DNA from: Methylophilales bacterium BACL14 MAG-120910-bin43 | Lineage (GTDB): Bacteria; Pseudomonadota; Gammaproteobacteria; Burkholderiales; Methylophilaceae | Direction: 5' to 3' | Assembly (NCBI GenBank): GCA_905181685.1 | Contig: CAJIYK010000001.1 | Location: 1 to 64,000, forward strand | Length of the DNA: 64,000 bases | Shown here: one piece after another, positions 28,423-37,242 of the stretch | How the letters are laid out: the number at the start of each line of letters is the position of its first letter | Position numbering within the stretch: position 1 is the first letter of the stretch | The notes under the pieces: model-generated | The model's input: the letters and a program-made list of their open reading frames with translations, nothing else | Told to the model about the DNA's origin: nothing | Database searches by the model: none | Made by a program: the position numbers and the translations under genes

Positions 28423-29994
28423 CGGTTTAAGATCAAATGCAATACAAATTCTTTCCTCATCAGACTCAAAAGGAATTGTTCTGTGAAAAACAGATGAAGG
28501 AAAGAAGATTACGTCACCTTCTTTGGGTTTAATCACTTTTTTGGGAAAGTCATCATTTATAATTGGGTAGTCATCTCCATGAGTGCTGAGCTCAATGGCT
28601 CCCTCATCTTGAGTTTTAGTTTTTTTAGGAATGGATAAATATATTGCGCCACTTATCCATCCATCTTCATGGATATGTGATGTTAAATGTCCGCCCGATT
28701 GCATCTTCACAAACCAAGAGCTACTAAATTCAATTTGCTTTGGGAATAATTTTATAAATTCACAGTCCTCATTTTTATAAAGATCGTAATATTTGCTAAT
28801 AGCCTCTTTAAGGCCCAATTCTAATGCCTTAAAAGAGCTCTCATTTCTTTTAAATAAGTTTCCAGCTGATTGCGTTCCATAAAATAAACGACTTTGTTTG
28901 CGATCATTGATATCCGCATTATTAATGTCTTCTAATAACTGAAGCCTGAGTGCTTCATTATTTTCTAACAAACAAGGTATGGATTGATGTGATACAAAGT
29001 CTAAGGGTTGGGGACAAAATTTATATGTATCTATCTCATTATAGTTTTTCGCGTAGTGCCCAGAGAGTGTTGCTAAGAAAGGGGAGTTGTGTTTCAAATG
29101 CTCAATATTAGCAAACTCTTCTTTAAACAAATCAAATTGCTTTGATTTATAAAGACAATAAAGGATTCTCTCTTGCCAATCCTCGAACTTAGAAACTTTA
29201 AAATAATTAATAGCCTCTTCAAGGGCATTGTTATCATATAAAAAGACTGCTAACTGATAATTTGCTCTTGGGTGCTGTGAGTCAACTTCAACTGCCATTC
29301 TTAAAAATCGATTGGCTTCCGAAATATTTCCTTCGTGCCATAGCGCATCTCCAAGATCAGAATAGAATTCTGCCTCCCCTGAGCCAAGCTCAATCGCTTT
29401 ACGATAATGATTTATTGATGTGGACAGATTACCTTGGTTTCTCAGAACATTTGCAAGATTATAGTGCCCCCTCCCATCCTCTCGAATACTTAACGACTTT
29501 CTAAAAAAATCTGCTGCCTCATCAAGATGTCCTTGAAGCTGCTTTATTGTTCCCATATTCGTAATTGCTTCAAAAAATCCAGGTTGTATTTGAATTGCTT
29601 TTTGATAGCACTGAATCGCGTCATCAAATCGTCCAGCACTCTGAAAAGCAATCCCTAAGTTAAAATGTGCCTCAGGGAAACTATTATTTAGTTGAATTGA
29701 TTTTTCATAAAATTTAATCGCTTCTTCAACTTTATTTTCAGAAAAAAGAATAGCCCCTAAGTTGAAATTCATTTCAGGAATATTTGGGTTTATTTTTAAA
29801 GCGCTTTTGTAGGCCTCTGCTGCATTTTTAAGAGAGCCCTTTCTCTCAAAACTAATCCCCAATAAATTAAATAAGATAATTTCTTCTGGGTATTCCCTTA
29901 CTAGAGAGGTCGCTTTATTGATTAAATCGTCATCCAGACCCCTTTGATGAAGAGCCATTAAGTTTTGTATCTCTGTTTGCGAAATTTTTTTCAT
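28417..29994 (-). CDS. TPR-repeat protein with C-terminal 2OG-Fe(II) oxygenase domain
   Basis: The first 300 or so residues are tandem TPR units (for example NFNLGAILFSENKVEEAIKF and HFNLGIAFQSAGRFDDAIQC), about seven to eight copies. The C-terminal part is a putative 2-oxoglutarate/iron oxygenase. Its metal site probably uses the histidines of TSHIHEDGWISGAIYL and FFPSSVFHRTIPF, with the arginine of ERICIAF as 2OG contact. Such proteins are thought to hydroxylate proteins or small molecules; the substrate is unknown. The frame is intact (525 residues). It has no operon partner: its end overlaps the convergent BrkB-fusion gene, and upstream is a 177-base gap. Confidence 0.8.
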   Translation of the reverse strand: MKKISQTEIQNLMALHQRGLDDDLINKATSLVREYPEEIILFNLLGISFERKGSLKNAAEAYKSALKINPNIPEMNFNLGAILFSENKVEEAIKFYEKSIQLNNSFPEAHFNLGIAFQSAGRFDDAIQCYQKAIQIQPGFFEAITNMGTIKQLQGHLDEAADFFRKSLSIREDGRGHYNLANVLRNQGNLSTSINHYRKAIELGSGEAEFYSDLGDALWHEGNISEANRFLRMAVEVDSQHPRANYQLAVFLYDNNALEEAINYFKVSKFEDWQERILYCLYKSKQFDLFKEEFANIEHLKHNSPFLATLSGHYAKNYNEIDTYKFCPQPLDFVSHQSIPCLLENNEALRLQLLEDINNADINDRKQSRLFYGTQSAGNLFKRNESSFKALELGLKEAISKYYDLYKNEDCEFIKLFPKQIEFSSSWFVKMQSGGHLTSHIHEDGWISGAIYLSIPKKTKTQDEGAIELSTHGDDYPIINDDFPKKVIKPKEGDVIFFPSSVFHRTIPFESDEERICIAFDLKPS

Positions 29995-30171
29995 ATCTTT
30001 AATTAATTTTTATTGCGTCACATGGTATTAACTACATTATAAAACAGCTCTGATCAAATCGTTTATACAAATATAAAAGCATAAGCCAGCAAACCCTTAC
30101 AAATTTAATATCAGGAATCCTGAGCCAATGCTAAAATATCGTTTTTAAATAATTAATAACTAGGAAATAGA

Positions 30172-31433
30172 ATGGTCCCCTACACAACAATCGAATTAAT
30201 CGGCGCTTCTTTATTCCTTATCGCAATTATTCACACCTTTTCAACTAAATACTTTGAACATTTAGCTCATGTCCACAAACGATTTTCAGGCATTCTTCAT
30301 TTATTGGGAGAGGTAGAGGTTGTTTTCGGTTTTTGGGCTATGGTACTAGTGTTATTTATTTTTGGTATTGAGGGCGGTGACATAGCTGTTAATTATGTTG
30401 ATACTCGAAATTTTACTGAGCCGATGTTTGTTTTTGTCATCATGGTAATTGCTGGTACTCGGCCTATTCTTGAGTTATCAAAAAAAATTGTTTTACTTAT
30501 TTTCAAATTTCATTCCTTTAAATAAAGAATTAGTCATATATTTTCTACTTTTAAGTTTCGTTCCTTTATTGGGTTCATTCATTACAGAGCCTGCTGCCAT
30601 GACTTTAGCTGCACTTTTGTTAAGCCAAAATTATTTTGGAAGTAAGGTAAGTCATCGTTTTAAATATGCTACCTTAGGTGTGTTATTCGTCAATATATCA
30701 ATAGGTGGAACCTTGACGCCCTACGCTGCCCCTCCTATTTTAATGGTCAGCAGTACATGGAATTGGGATATTTGGTATATGTTGGAAAATTTTGGTTGGC
30801 GAGCAGGTATTGGTGTTCTTAGCAAATGCTCTTATTATTACTTTTTTATTTAAAGAGGACCTAGCGAAAGATAGTATTTAAAGATAATGCTAAATCAGAC
30901 GTATCCTGCTCTTATTGATCCTGATTCATTTGTTCTTTTTGATAAATGTTGTTTATTTTGCACACCATCCATCAGTATTTATGGGAATCTTCTTGTTTTT
31001 TATTGGGTTTACCTCAGCCTACAAGCATTATCAAAATCCACTTATTATTAAGGAAGCATTACTGGTAGCTTTTTTCCTAGCCGGACTAGTTGTTTTAGGT
31101 GGAATCCAAGGTTGGTGGATAACCCCTGTCCTCTTATCTATGGATTCTAGCGCTGTTTATTATGGTGCAACTGCTCTGACTGCCCTTACAGATAACGCAG
31201 CCCTGACTTATTTAGGATCGCTTGTGGACGGACTCTCAGATGAATTCAAGCTAGCCTTAGTAAGTGGTGCTGTCACTGGTGGTGGACTGACTGTGATAGC
31301 AAATGCCCCAAACCCTGCTGGTATCTCTATTTTAAGAAAACATTTTTCTGAAAAAAATATCAGCCCGCTTGGTTTATTGATAGCCGCTATCCCACCAACA
31401 CTTATTGCAATCATTGCCTTTAGGTTTTTATAG
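30172..31433 (+). CDS. Putative Na+/H+ antiporter, PF07399-like (frame broken)
   Basis: Three overlapping pieces in different frames together make an integral membrane protein of about 420 residues. Piece 1 has LAHVHKRFSGILHLLGEVEV. Piece 2 has SFITEPAAMTLAALLL and GGTLTPYAAPPILMVSSTW. Piece 3 has GATALTALTDNAALTYLGSL and VTGGGLTVIANAPNPAGI. These repeated TEPAAMT/TDNAALT helices are typical of ion-transporter-type antiporters, and the set matches the putative Na+/H+ antiporter family PF07399. Shifts lie near 30500, 30820 and 30890. The ion specificity is inferred. The gene ends four bases before the rodZ-like gene. Confidence 0.78.
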
Positions 31434-31437
31434 TTAG

Positions 31438-32372
31438 ATGGAAAAATATATCTACCACAATAAAAAACTTATCAATAAGAGAAAAAAGTGGCGTCTCAGT
31501 ATAGGTGATGCTGCTAAAGCATTGACTTTAAGTACTACCCAGATTAAATCATTAGAAAATAATTTAGATATCGGTTTTGCGTCACCTAAATATAAATTAA
31601 TTTTATTAAAGCGCTATGCAAAGTTTCTAGATATCAAGCTCGATGACTCTTATCGAGGAAAAACCCAAATCAATTTCAAAGAAAAAGAAGATGAACTCGC
31701 ATTACAAGATAATAATTCAGCCCTTCACAATAAAGTAAATTATTCTGTTTTAGCCATTATTATTTTTGGATTCATCATTTATTTATTTGATGCGGATTTA
31801 CCTAAAGTCAAACGATCAAATACCAGACTTAAATGAGGTCTCTCCTGAACCTGAGACTATCTCTATTGAAACTCATAAAGAGAGAAAGTTGAAGTTGCAG
31901 ATAATTTACTAAAAGTTTAGGTAGCTCAGAAAAAATTTCTGCTAATGATGATGGATATAATGAATCAGATTCACAGCTCAATGAAGAGTCTTTTGCCACA
32001 GCAGATGATGTAGTCGCTCCAACTGAACCCGATAGCCCTCCTGAAGTTGTAGCTTTTAATTCTGTTGAGGATTTTGTATGCGAAGTCGGTACCACGCCGT
32101 TGAAATCATTTTCAACAAGCAAACCCTGAAAAATCCTCATACTATTTTTATATTCATCTCTATATGATTCCCAGAAAATATGTGTAGTCGACTCTTTAGG
32201 CGCCCTAAAAGAATATGATTTTAAAAAAGGAGCTAAGCTAAGTCATCATGGTTCACCTCCTTTCAAAATCCAACTCAATCCCAATATTAGTGAGATTTAT
32301 TTTGAAGGATGGAAGGTCAATCTTCAAGATAATGATTACTTCATACAACTCAATCCAACACTAGCGCCTTAG
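31438..32372 (+). CDS. rodZ: RodZ-like cytoskeletal protein (frame broken several times)
   Basis: The first piece (31438-31836) has an N-terminal helix-turn-helix of the Xre type (INKRKKWRLSIGDAAKALTL, TTQIKSLENN). A single membrane span follows (NYSVLAIIIFGFIIYLF). Downstream, other frames encode an acidic linker and a C-terminal domain reading VVDSLGALKEYDF, GSPPFKIQLNPNISE and FEGWKVNLQ, which matches the DUF4115 domain of RodZ. RodZ anchors MreB to the membrane for rod shape. At least three frame changes lie between about 31815 and 32150. Repaired length about 311 residues. RodZ is often followed by ispG, but here the convergent umuC follows. Confidence 0.75.
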
Positions 32373-32383
32373 GCTCAATATTC

Positions 32384-33631
32384 TCATTGAGCAACCAATA
32401 ATTCATCCCAAGAAGTCGTAAATGAACGGCTTTTATTTAATTGCCTCATCTGCCATTCTGGACTCAATGGCTCTGTTCCCAAGCGAACACTTTTCTTATT
32501 AAATTTATTATTAATTTTATCGACTATCTCCATAGAACTATTGCCAACGTCCGGCCAAAGATTTTTTTGTTGTATTGATTCACTGATAAGTCCCGATAAT
32601 AAGACCCCACACTTTGTATATTTAATATTTGGTTTAAATATTGCTCTAAGTCCTTCTAAGGCTATGGGTGTGACTAAATTGTGATGGTTTGTTGGAAAGG
32701 CCAAGGGAATTCTAATAGCATTTGCATAATAATTATCCCTACCTTTGTGGGGGCTACTTCTAATAAATAACGTAACACTGGTAGCAAGCATTTCTTGCTG
32801 TCTTGCTTTATATGTAGCCCTAGATAAGAAAGTGGTAATGGCTTCTGAAAGCATTTCTATAGTACTTACTGGCCTACCAAAACTTCTCGACGATAAAATC
32901 TCATTTTTTTTTGGAGCTTCTGTAATAATTGGAAAGCAAATAGATCGATTTAATTCCACAACAATTCGCTCTATATTCACATTAAAGTAAAAGTTAATCT
33001 TGGCTGGGTTAGTCAATTTTAAATCTAGTACGGAATTGATATCCATCTTTTTTAATTTAGCTGATGTCTTGGCCCCCACCCCCCATACCTTACTTACATC
33101 AACATTAGCCATTATTTGGTTTATCTCATTCTCTTTCATCTTGCTAAAGTCACAAACACCCTGCCAACTATCTTGAGTCTTTGCACAGTGATTAGCGAAT
33201 TTAGCTAATGTTTTTGTAGGGGCTATTCCAACACACACAGGCATACCTAGCCACCGTGATAATCTTTTCCTTATCAGACTACCAAGTACATTCAGGTTTT
33301 TCTGTCCACTTAAGTCCAAGAAACATTCGTCAATAGAATAGATTTCTTGAAGATCGGCAAAGGCTGAAAGTACCTGCATAGTACGAAAGCTCATATCAGC
33401 ATAGAGCGGGTAATTTGATGAAAGGATATTTACTTTATTGTCATTTAAGAGTTTTTTAACTTTAAATAAAGGTACACCCATCTTAATACCTAATTTTTTA
33501 GCTTCGTTACTTCGGGAAATAATACAACCATCATTATTGCTTAATACAACGACGGGCTGATTTATAAGGGTTGGATTAAATAATCGTTCGCAACTAACAT
33601 AAAAATTATTGATATCAATTAGCGCTATCAT
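32384..33631 (-). CDS. umuC: DNA polymerase V catalytic subunit UmuC
   Basis: UmuC is a Y-family translesion polymerase. The N-terminus MIALIDINNFYVSCERLF has the first catalytic aspartate, and EIYSIDECFLDLSG has the second acidic pair. VWGVGAKTSAKLKKM is the helix-hairpin-helix thumb region, and the little finger follows. Length 415 residues, intact. It starts in a TAATG overlap with the umuD stop codon, so the two are translationally coupled. It is convergent with the rodZ-like gene across an 11-base gap. Confidence 0.95.
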   Translation of the reverse strand: MIALIDINNFYVSCERLFNPTLINQPVVVLSNNDGCIISRSNEAKKLGIKMGVPLFKVKKLLNDNKVNILSSNYPLYADMSFRTMQVLSAFADLQEIYSIDECFLDLSGQKNLNVLGSLIRKRLSRWLGMPVCVGIAPTKTLAKFANHCAKTQDSWQGVCDFSKMKENEINQIMANVDVSKVWGVGAKTSAKLKKMDINSVLDLKLTNPAKINFYFNVNIERIVVELNRSICFPIITEAPKKNEILSSRSFGRPVSTIEMLSEAITTFLSRATYKARQQEMLATSVTLFIRSSPHKGRDNYYANAIRIPLAFPTNHHNLVTPIALEGLRAIFKPNIKYTKCGVLLSGLISESIQQKNLWPDVGNSSMEIVDKINNKFNKKSVRLGTEPLSPEWQMRQLNKSRSFTTSWDELLVAQ

Positions 33632-34218
33632 TATTTAAATTTTCTAACGGCGCCCGTGACTACCCCCCATAATTCAAACTGTGTATTATCGTCAATCTCA
33701 ATCGGCTTATATTTTTCATTGGCTGGTAACAAACGAGGCTTCAATTTATATTTAGAAAGCGTCTTGATCGTAAAATTTCCATCAACGGAAGCTAAAACGA
33801 TATCTCCTACTTTCGCCTGCATGGAACGGTCAATGATTACAATATCCCCATCATTGATACTTGCATCAATCATAGAGTCTCCTTTGATTTTCACAAAAAA
33901 AGTAGCATCACTTTTTTTAATTAAATATTCATTTAAATCTAAACGCTTTTCGACGTGATCATCTGCAGGTGAAGGAAATCCAGCAGGTACTTTATGTTCA
34001 AATAGGACAAGGGGGTTATAGGTGGTCTCTTTTAAAGCTAGACTAATTTCATCGATATTATTTATCCTGGATAAGTTGAGATATTTTTTAATATTACCTA
34101 GAGAGCTACGTGGAACTCTTATTACTTTAGTTTCTTCTCCATACAATCCACTACCAGATTTTCTTCCAGCTCCCAATCTAACACCACCTCGATTATTTTT
34201 ATTCTTGACGATTTTCAT
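33631..34218 (-). CDS. umuD: DNA polymerase V autoproteolytic subunit UmuD
   Basis: UmuD is a LexA-like protein that cleaves itself and then joins UmuC. The cleavage site is Ala79-Gly80 (HKVPAGFPSP). The catalytic dyad is S115 (KGDSMIDAS) and K152 (NFTIKTLSK). A longer N-terminal part (RGGVRLGAGRKSGSGLYGEE then TKVIRVPRS) resembles the extension seen in many non-enteric UmuD proteins. Length 195 residues compares with 139 in E. coli. SOS control is expected, but I find no CTGT-N8-ACAG box upstream, so the inducer is uncertain. Confidence 0.9.
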   Translation of the reverse strand: MKIVKNKNNRGGVRLGAGRKSGSGLYGEETKVIRVPRSSLGNIKKYLNLSRINNIDEISLALKETTYNPLVLFEHKVPAGFPSPADDHVEKRLDLNEYLIKKSDATFFVKIKGDSMIDASINDGDIVIIDRSMQAKVGDIVLASVDGNFTIKTLSKYKLKPRLLPANEKYKPIEIDDNTQFELWGVVTGAVRKFK

Positions 34219-34390
34219 TTGAATATTGTAACATTAATCAAATATATTATCGGTTAAAATTATTTACTTTTTTTATTGACAACAAAGTTCAAAGAAGGCA
34301 AAGTAGTTTTAACCTTTGCCTGTACAGCAGTAAGCGTAGGGGTGGTAGAAGACAGTGACAAAAAATAATTTATAAACAAACGGAGGTTTT

Positions 34391-34663
34391 ATGAATAAAG
34401 GTGAATTAATCGACGCAGTAGCAGCAGCAACAGACGACACAAAAGCAGGCGCTGGACGTGCCGTTGACGCAGTAATCGAATCTATCACTGGAGCATTAAA
34501 AAAAGGTGACACTGTTACCCTAATTGGCTTTGGTACTTTTAAAACAGCTAAAAGAGCTGCTAGAACAGGGCGTAACCCTCAAACTGGTGCGGAATTAAAA
34601 ATCCCAGCAAGAACAGTACCTTCTTTTAAAGCTGGAGCAGCATTAAAAAGCGCAGTAAACTAA
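34391..34663 (+). CDS. hup: DNA-binding protein HU
   Basis: This 90-residue histone-like protein bends and compacts DNA. It begins [20 protein letters not shown] and carries the arm sequence [40 protein letters not shown] is the HU/IHF signature region, and the family assignment to HU (not IHF) follows from it. A strong ribosome binding site (CGGAGG) precedes the ATG. Codon use is richer in G and C than nearby genes, consistent with high expression. TTGACA at 34276-34281 is a possible -35. A bidirectional terminator follows. Confidence 0.95.
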   Translation: MNKGELIDAVAAATDDTKAGAGRAVDAVIESITGALKKGDTVTLIGFGTFKTAKRAARTGRNPQTGAELKIPARTVPSFKAGAALKSAVN

Positions 34664-34680
34664 GAATTAACTTATAGTTA

Positions 34681-34710
34681 AAAAAAATGCCCTTAGACGG
34701 GCATTTTTTT
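34681..34710. terminator. Bidirectional terminator between hup and the pentapeptide gene
   Basis: AAAAAAATGCCC, a six-base loop TTAGAC, and GGGCATTTTTTT form a symmetric hairpin with A and T runs on both sides. It can end hup (plus) and the convergent gene at 34710 (minus), whose stop codon touches it. Confidence 0.88.
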
Positions 34711-35648
34711 TACATGCCGCAATTCCGACATTTTCCTAAAACTTTGTCAAAGCCTTTAGTTTTACTCAAACCTATTACATCCTTAAAATTCGCATCTTCA
34801 ACATTCGCCCCCGTTAAATCTGCGCCAGTTAAATCTGCGCCCGTTAAATCCGCTTGAATTAATTCAGCTCTATGCAAATTTGTATTTCTTAAATTAGCAC
34901 CACTTAAATCACCAAAAATAAAACTCGCAATATTCAGGTCAGCATCTTCAAAGTCAGTCTCTTTAAAATTACCTCCGGCAGAATCAAACTTCATTTGTCC
35001 CATTGGCTGATTGCCAACATCCAAGCCAAAGCGCCCATTCTTTACTAAAGCTTTTGACATATTAACTTTGCCAAGGGTGCCGATCATACGTGCATTAGTT
35101 AGGTTTGCACCCATAAAGTTGGTATCACCAAAAATAGGTTGAAAGATAGTCGCCTCAATTAAAATAGCTCCAGCAAAGTTTGCCTTTTCTAGTCTGGCAA
35201 GATTTAGATAAGCTCTTTGTAAATTAGCTCCAGAAAGATTTGCATCTCTTAAATCAGCACCAAAAAAACTAGTATTAATCATTACGCAGTGAGTTAAATC
35301 TTGACCTTTAAAGTTTAAATACCCCAAATCTTTGTTAGAAAAATCACAATCCGGGTCATCTAAAATTTCATTAGCTTCAGCTTGAGAAACCTTAACTCTC
35401 TCTACATTATTTTTTTTATAAAAAGCAACCGCGCTTGAAAGAGTTTCTTGGGGGTTTTCTAAGAAAATAGATTTTGATTTTTTATTACCAAAACAGTATT
35501 TTTTACCCTCGAACGTACTATTGATATCACAATCTGTTTTGTGAAAATTGCCCTCAGCTAGGCTAGTAGTACAATATTGTTCGAGTTCAGCAGAATGAAG
35601 CGGGGAAAAAACAAATGCTAAAAGCAGTAAAAAAAAATTTATTTTCAT
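34710..35648 (-). CDS. Secreted pentapeptide-repeat protein with C-terminal CxxC
   Basis: The 312-residue protein has a signal peptide ending FSPLHSAE. An N-terminal cysteine-containing domain of about 85 residues follows. From about residue 95 come pentapeptide repeats of the A(D/N)LxG type, which form a right-handed square beta helix, for example GADLRDANLSGANLQRAYLN and three successive ADLTG units. The last residues CRNCGM hold a CxxC pair, and other cysteines (YCTTS, CDINS, YCFGN, CDFSN, HCVMI) suggest disulfides in the periplasm. The function is unknown. It is a single-gene transcript with hup convergent. The frame is intact. Confidence 0.8.
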   Translation of the reverse strand: MKINFFLLLLAFVFSPLHSAELEQYCTTSLAEGNFHKTDCDINSTFEGKKYCFGNKKSKSIFLENPQETLSSAVAFYKKNNVERVKVSQAEANEILDDPDCDFSNKDLGYLNFKGQDLTHCVMINTSFFGADLRDANLSGANLQRAYLNLARLEKANFAGAILIEATIFQPIFGDTNFMGANLTNARMIGTLGKVNMSKALVKNGRFGLDVGNQPMGQMKFDSAGGNFKETDFEDADLNIASFIFGDLSGANLRNTNLHRAELIQADLTGADLTGADLTGANVEDANFKDVIGLSKTKGFDKVLGKCRNCGM

Positions 35649-35732
35649 AATAGTAACCCTCCAATTAATATATAAATTATAGACTTAATAATATATATTA
35701 GGTTTATATTTAATTTTTAGGATTATTGTTTA

Positions 35733-36419
35733 ATGAGCACAGTTTTTATTACAGGAGCTAATAGAGGGCTCGGTTTAGAATTTGTTAAAGAATTTACAGA
35801 AAAAAAATATGAGGTGATTGCGACTTGCCGAAACTTAAATTCGTCTGATGATTTAAGTAATTTCGCTAAAATAAATTCATCGGTACAATTACTTCAGTTA
35901 GACGTAAGCAATACAAACAATATTCAAGAGTTAGCAAATCAGTTAAAAAATACGCCTATTGATATTCTTATTAATAATGCTGGGATATATCGATCAGGGA
36001 ATTTTAGCTCAGTTAATAAAGACAGTTGGATAGAGAGCTTTATTACAAATACCATTGGTCCTTATGAGGTTATTGAGAACTTTTTGCCTAATTTAATGCA
36101 GGGGCATGAAAAAAAAGTTGTCTCTGTAACCAGTAAAATGGGAAGTATTGATGACAATACTAGCGGTGGCTCTTATATCTATAGGTCTAGTAAAACGGCT
36201 CTCAATAGTATGATGAGAAGTCTTACTCATGATCTAAAAAGTCATAATATTGCTACTATGACACTTCATCCTGGATGGGTAAGAACAGACATGGGTGGTC
36301 CTGGTGGCTGGATTGATGTCATTGAAAGCGTTTCAGGAATGATTCAACAAATTGAAAATTTATCAATTCAAAATACTGGACAGTATATTGATTATGCCGG
36401 CAAACTTATTAAGTGGTAA
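35733..36419 (+). CDS. Short-chain dehydrogenase/reductase, C-factor-like
   Basis: A classical SDR of 228 residues. The cofactor motif is FITGANRGLGLEFV (TGxxxGxG). The NNAG motif is in DILINNAGIY. The catalytic set is S in VVSVTSKMGS and Y-x-x-x-K in YIYRSSKTALN. The C-terminus (HPGWVRTDMGGPG) resembles the C-factor/CsgA group. An acidic residue after the Rossmann strand is not obvious, and CRNL near position 32 suggests NADP preference, but this is uncertain. The substrate is unknown. It is followed by a DNA glycosylase gene that starts within its 3' end. Confidence 0.85.
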   Translation: MSTVFITGANRGLGLEFVKEFTEKKYEVIATCRNLNSSDDLSNFAKINSSVQLLQLDVSNTNNIQELANQLKNTPIDILINNAGIYRSGNFSSVNKDSWIESFITNTIGPYEVIENFLPNLMQGHEKKVVSVTSKMGSIDDNTSGGSYIYRSSKTALNSMMRSLTHDLKSHNIATMTLHPGWVRTDMGGPGGWIDVIESVSGMIQQIENLSIQNTGQYIDYAGKLIKW

Positions 36420-37041
36420 TTATCAAAAAAAATGTATAAAAGGATCTAAGTTTTTATCTTCCCTAGATCAAGATTGGAATTCATTAGTATCCTCAGTTGG
36501 TCCATGTAAGCTTAATTTAAGTATTGAATTAGAACCTTATCAAGCTTTAATTAAGTCCGTGATATTTCAGCAACTACGACCGGCCTCAGCAACTGCTATT
36601 TTTAATAGATTTAAACAGAATTTTGATAATAATTTTCCTACAGAAGAAAAAATTTTAGCTTCTCCTGAAAGCAAATTAAAAGAAAGTGGACTTTCTTTTA
36701 ATAAACGTAAAACAATTATCGAAATAGCAAGGCATGTACAAAAAGGGGAATTAGAAAATCGTCAAGATTTTTTGATGATGAATGATAGTCAAATTATAGA
36801 GAAACTTACAAAGATTAAAGGAATTGGTGAGTGGACAGCACAAATGCTAATGATATTTAATTTAGGAAAGCTCGATGTATTTCCTGCAGGTGATTTTGCA
36901 TTAAGAAAAAATTATTCTCTTTTTAAAAGTATTGCTTCACCTCTTACCATGAGAGAGTTATCTAAAATTTCAGAAGAATGGAAGCCTTTTAGGTCAATTG
37001 CAGCATGGTATCTTTGGAGATATAGAAATATACTTAATTAA
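36394..37041 (+). CDS. DNA-3-methyladenine glycosylase II-like (AlkA family)
   Basis: This is a helix-hairpin-helix base-excision repair enzyme that removes alkylated purines. The HhH motif is TKIKGIGEWTAQMLMIF, followed by FPAGDFALRKNY with the catalytic aspartate. YQALIKSVIFQQLRPASATA is the family N-terminal helix signature. The protein is about 215 residues and lacks the N-terminal beta domain of E. coli AlkA, like many short bacterial homologues. I chose the ATG at 36394 in the overlap with the SDR gene; an in-frame ATG at 36352 would overlap more. Start choice is uncertain. Confidence 0.85.
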   Translation: MPANLLSGNYQKKCIKGSKFLSSLDQDWNSLVSSVGPCKLNLSIELEPYQALIKSVIFQQLRPASATAIFNRFKQNFDNNFPTEEKILASPESKLKESGLSFNKRKTIIEIARHVQKGELENRQDFLMMNDSQIIEKLTKIKGIGEWTAQMLMIFNLGKLDVFPAGDFALRKNYSLFKSIASPLTMRELSKISEEWKPFRSIAAWYLWRYRNILN

Positions 37042-37158
37042 AATTTCAACTGTTTATGGGTAGATTTGATTCGACTTGCTACACCTAGAGATTTCTCAAA
37101 GGAGGATTTTGTTAACAATGTGGCAATGAGAATCACAAAGTTAACGAAGCGTATTTAT

Positions 37159-37235
37159 TGGTGGGCCCACCAGGACTCGAACCTGGGACCAAAGGATTAT
37201 GAGTCCTCTGCTCTAACCAACTGAGCTATGAGCCC
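37159..37235 (-). tRNA. tRNA-Ile2 (anticodon CAU, lysidine type)
   Basis: A 77-nt cloverleaf on the minus strand starts GGGCTCATAGCTCAGTTGG and ends with an encoded CCA. The anticodon loop is CTCATAA (CAU). CAU tRNAs may be Met or Ile2; the body (GAGGA / TCCTT anticodon arm, GGGCCC-type acceptor stem) looks like the isoleucine form in which TilS turns C34 into lysidine. The location just after rpoD matches E. coli ileX, also an Ile2 tRNA. It is not an initiator, since position 1 pairs normally. Confidence 0.85.
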
Positions 37236-37242
37236 GTTATTT

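Noticed and set aside
34316-34330. CTGTACAG near hup as a LexA box
   Set aside because: The arms have no eight-base spacer as required for the standard LexA site, and the site is upstream of hup on the other strand from umuD.
37159-37235. tRNA as an integration site for an island
   Set aside because: Both sides are core genes, and no duplicated 3' tRNA end or integrase is present.
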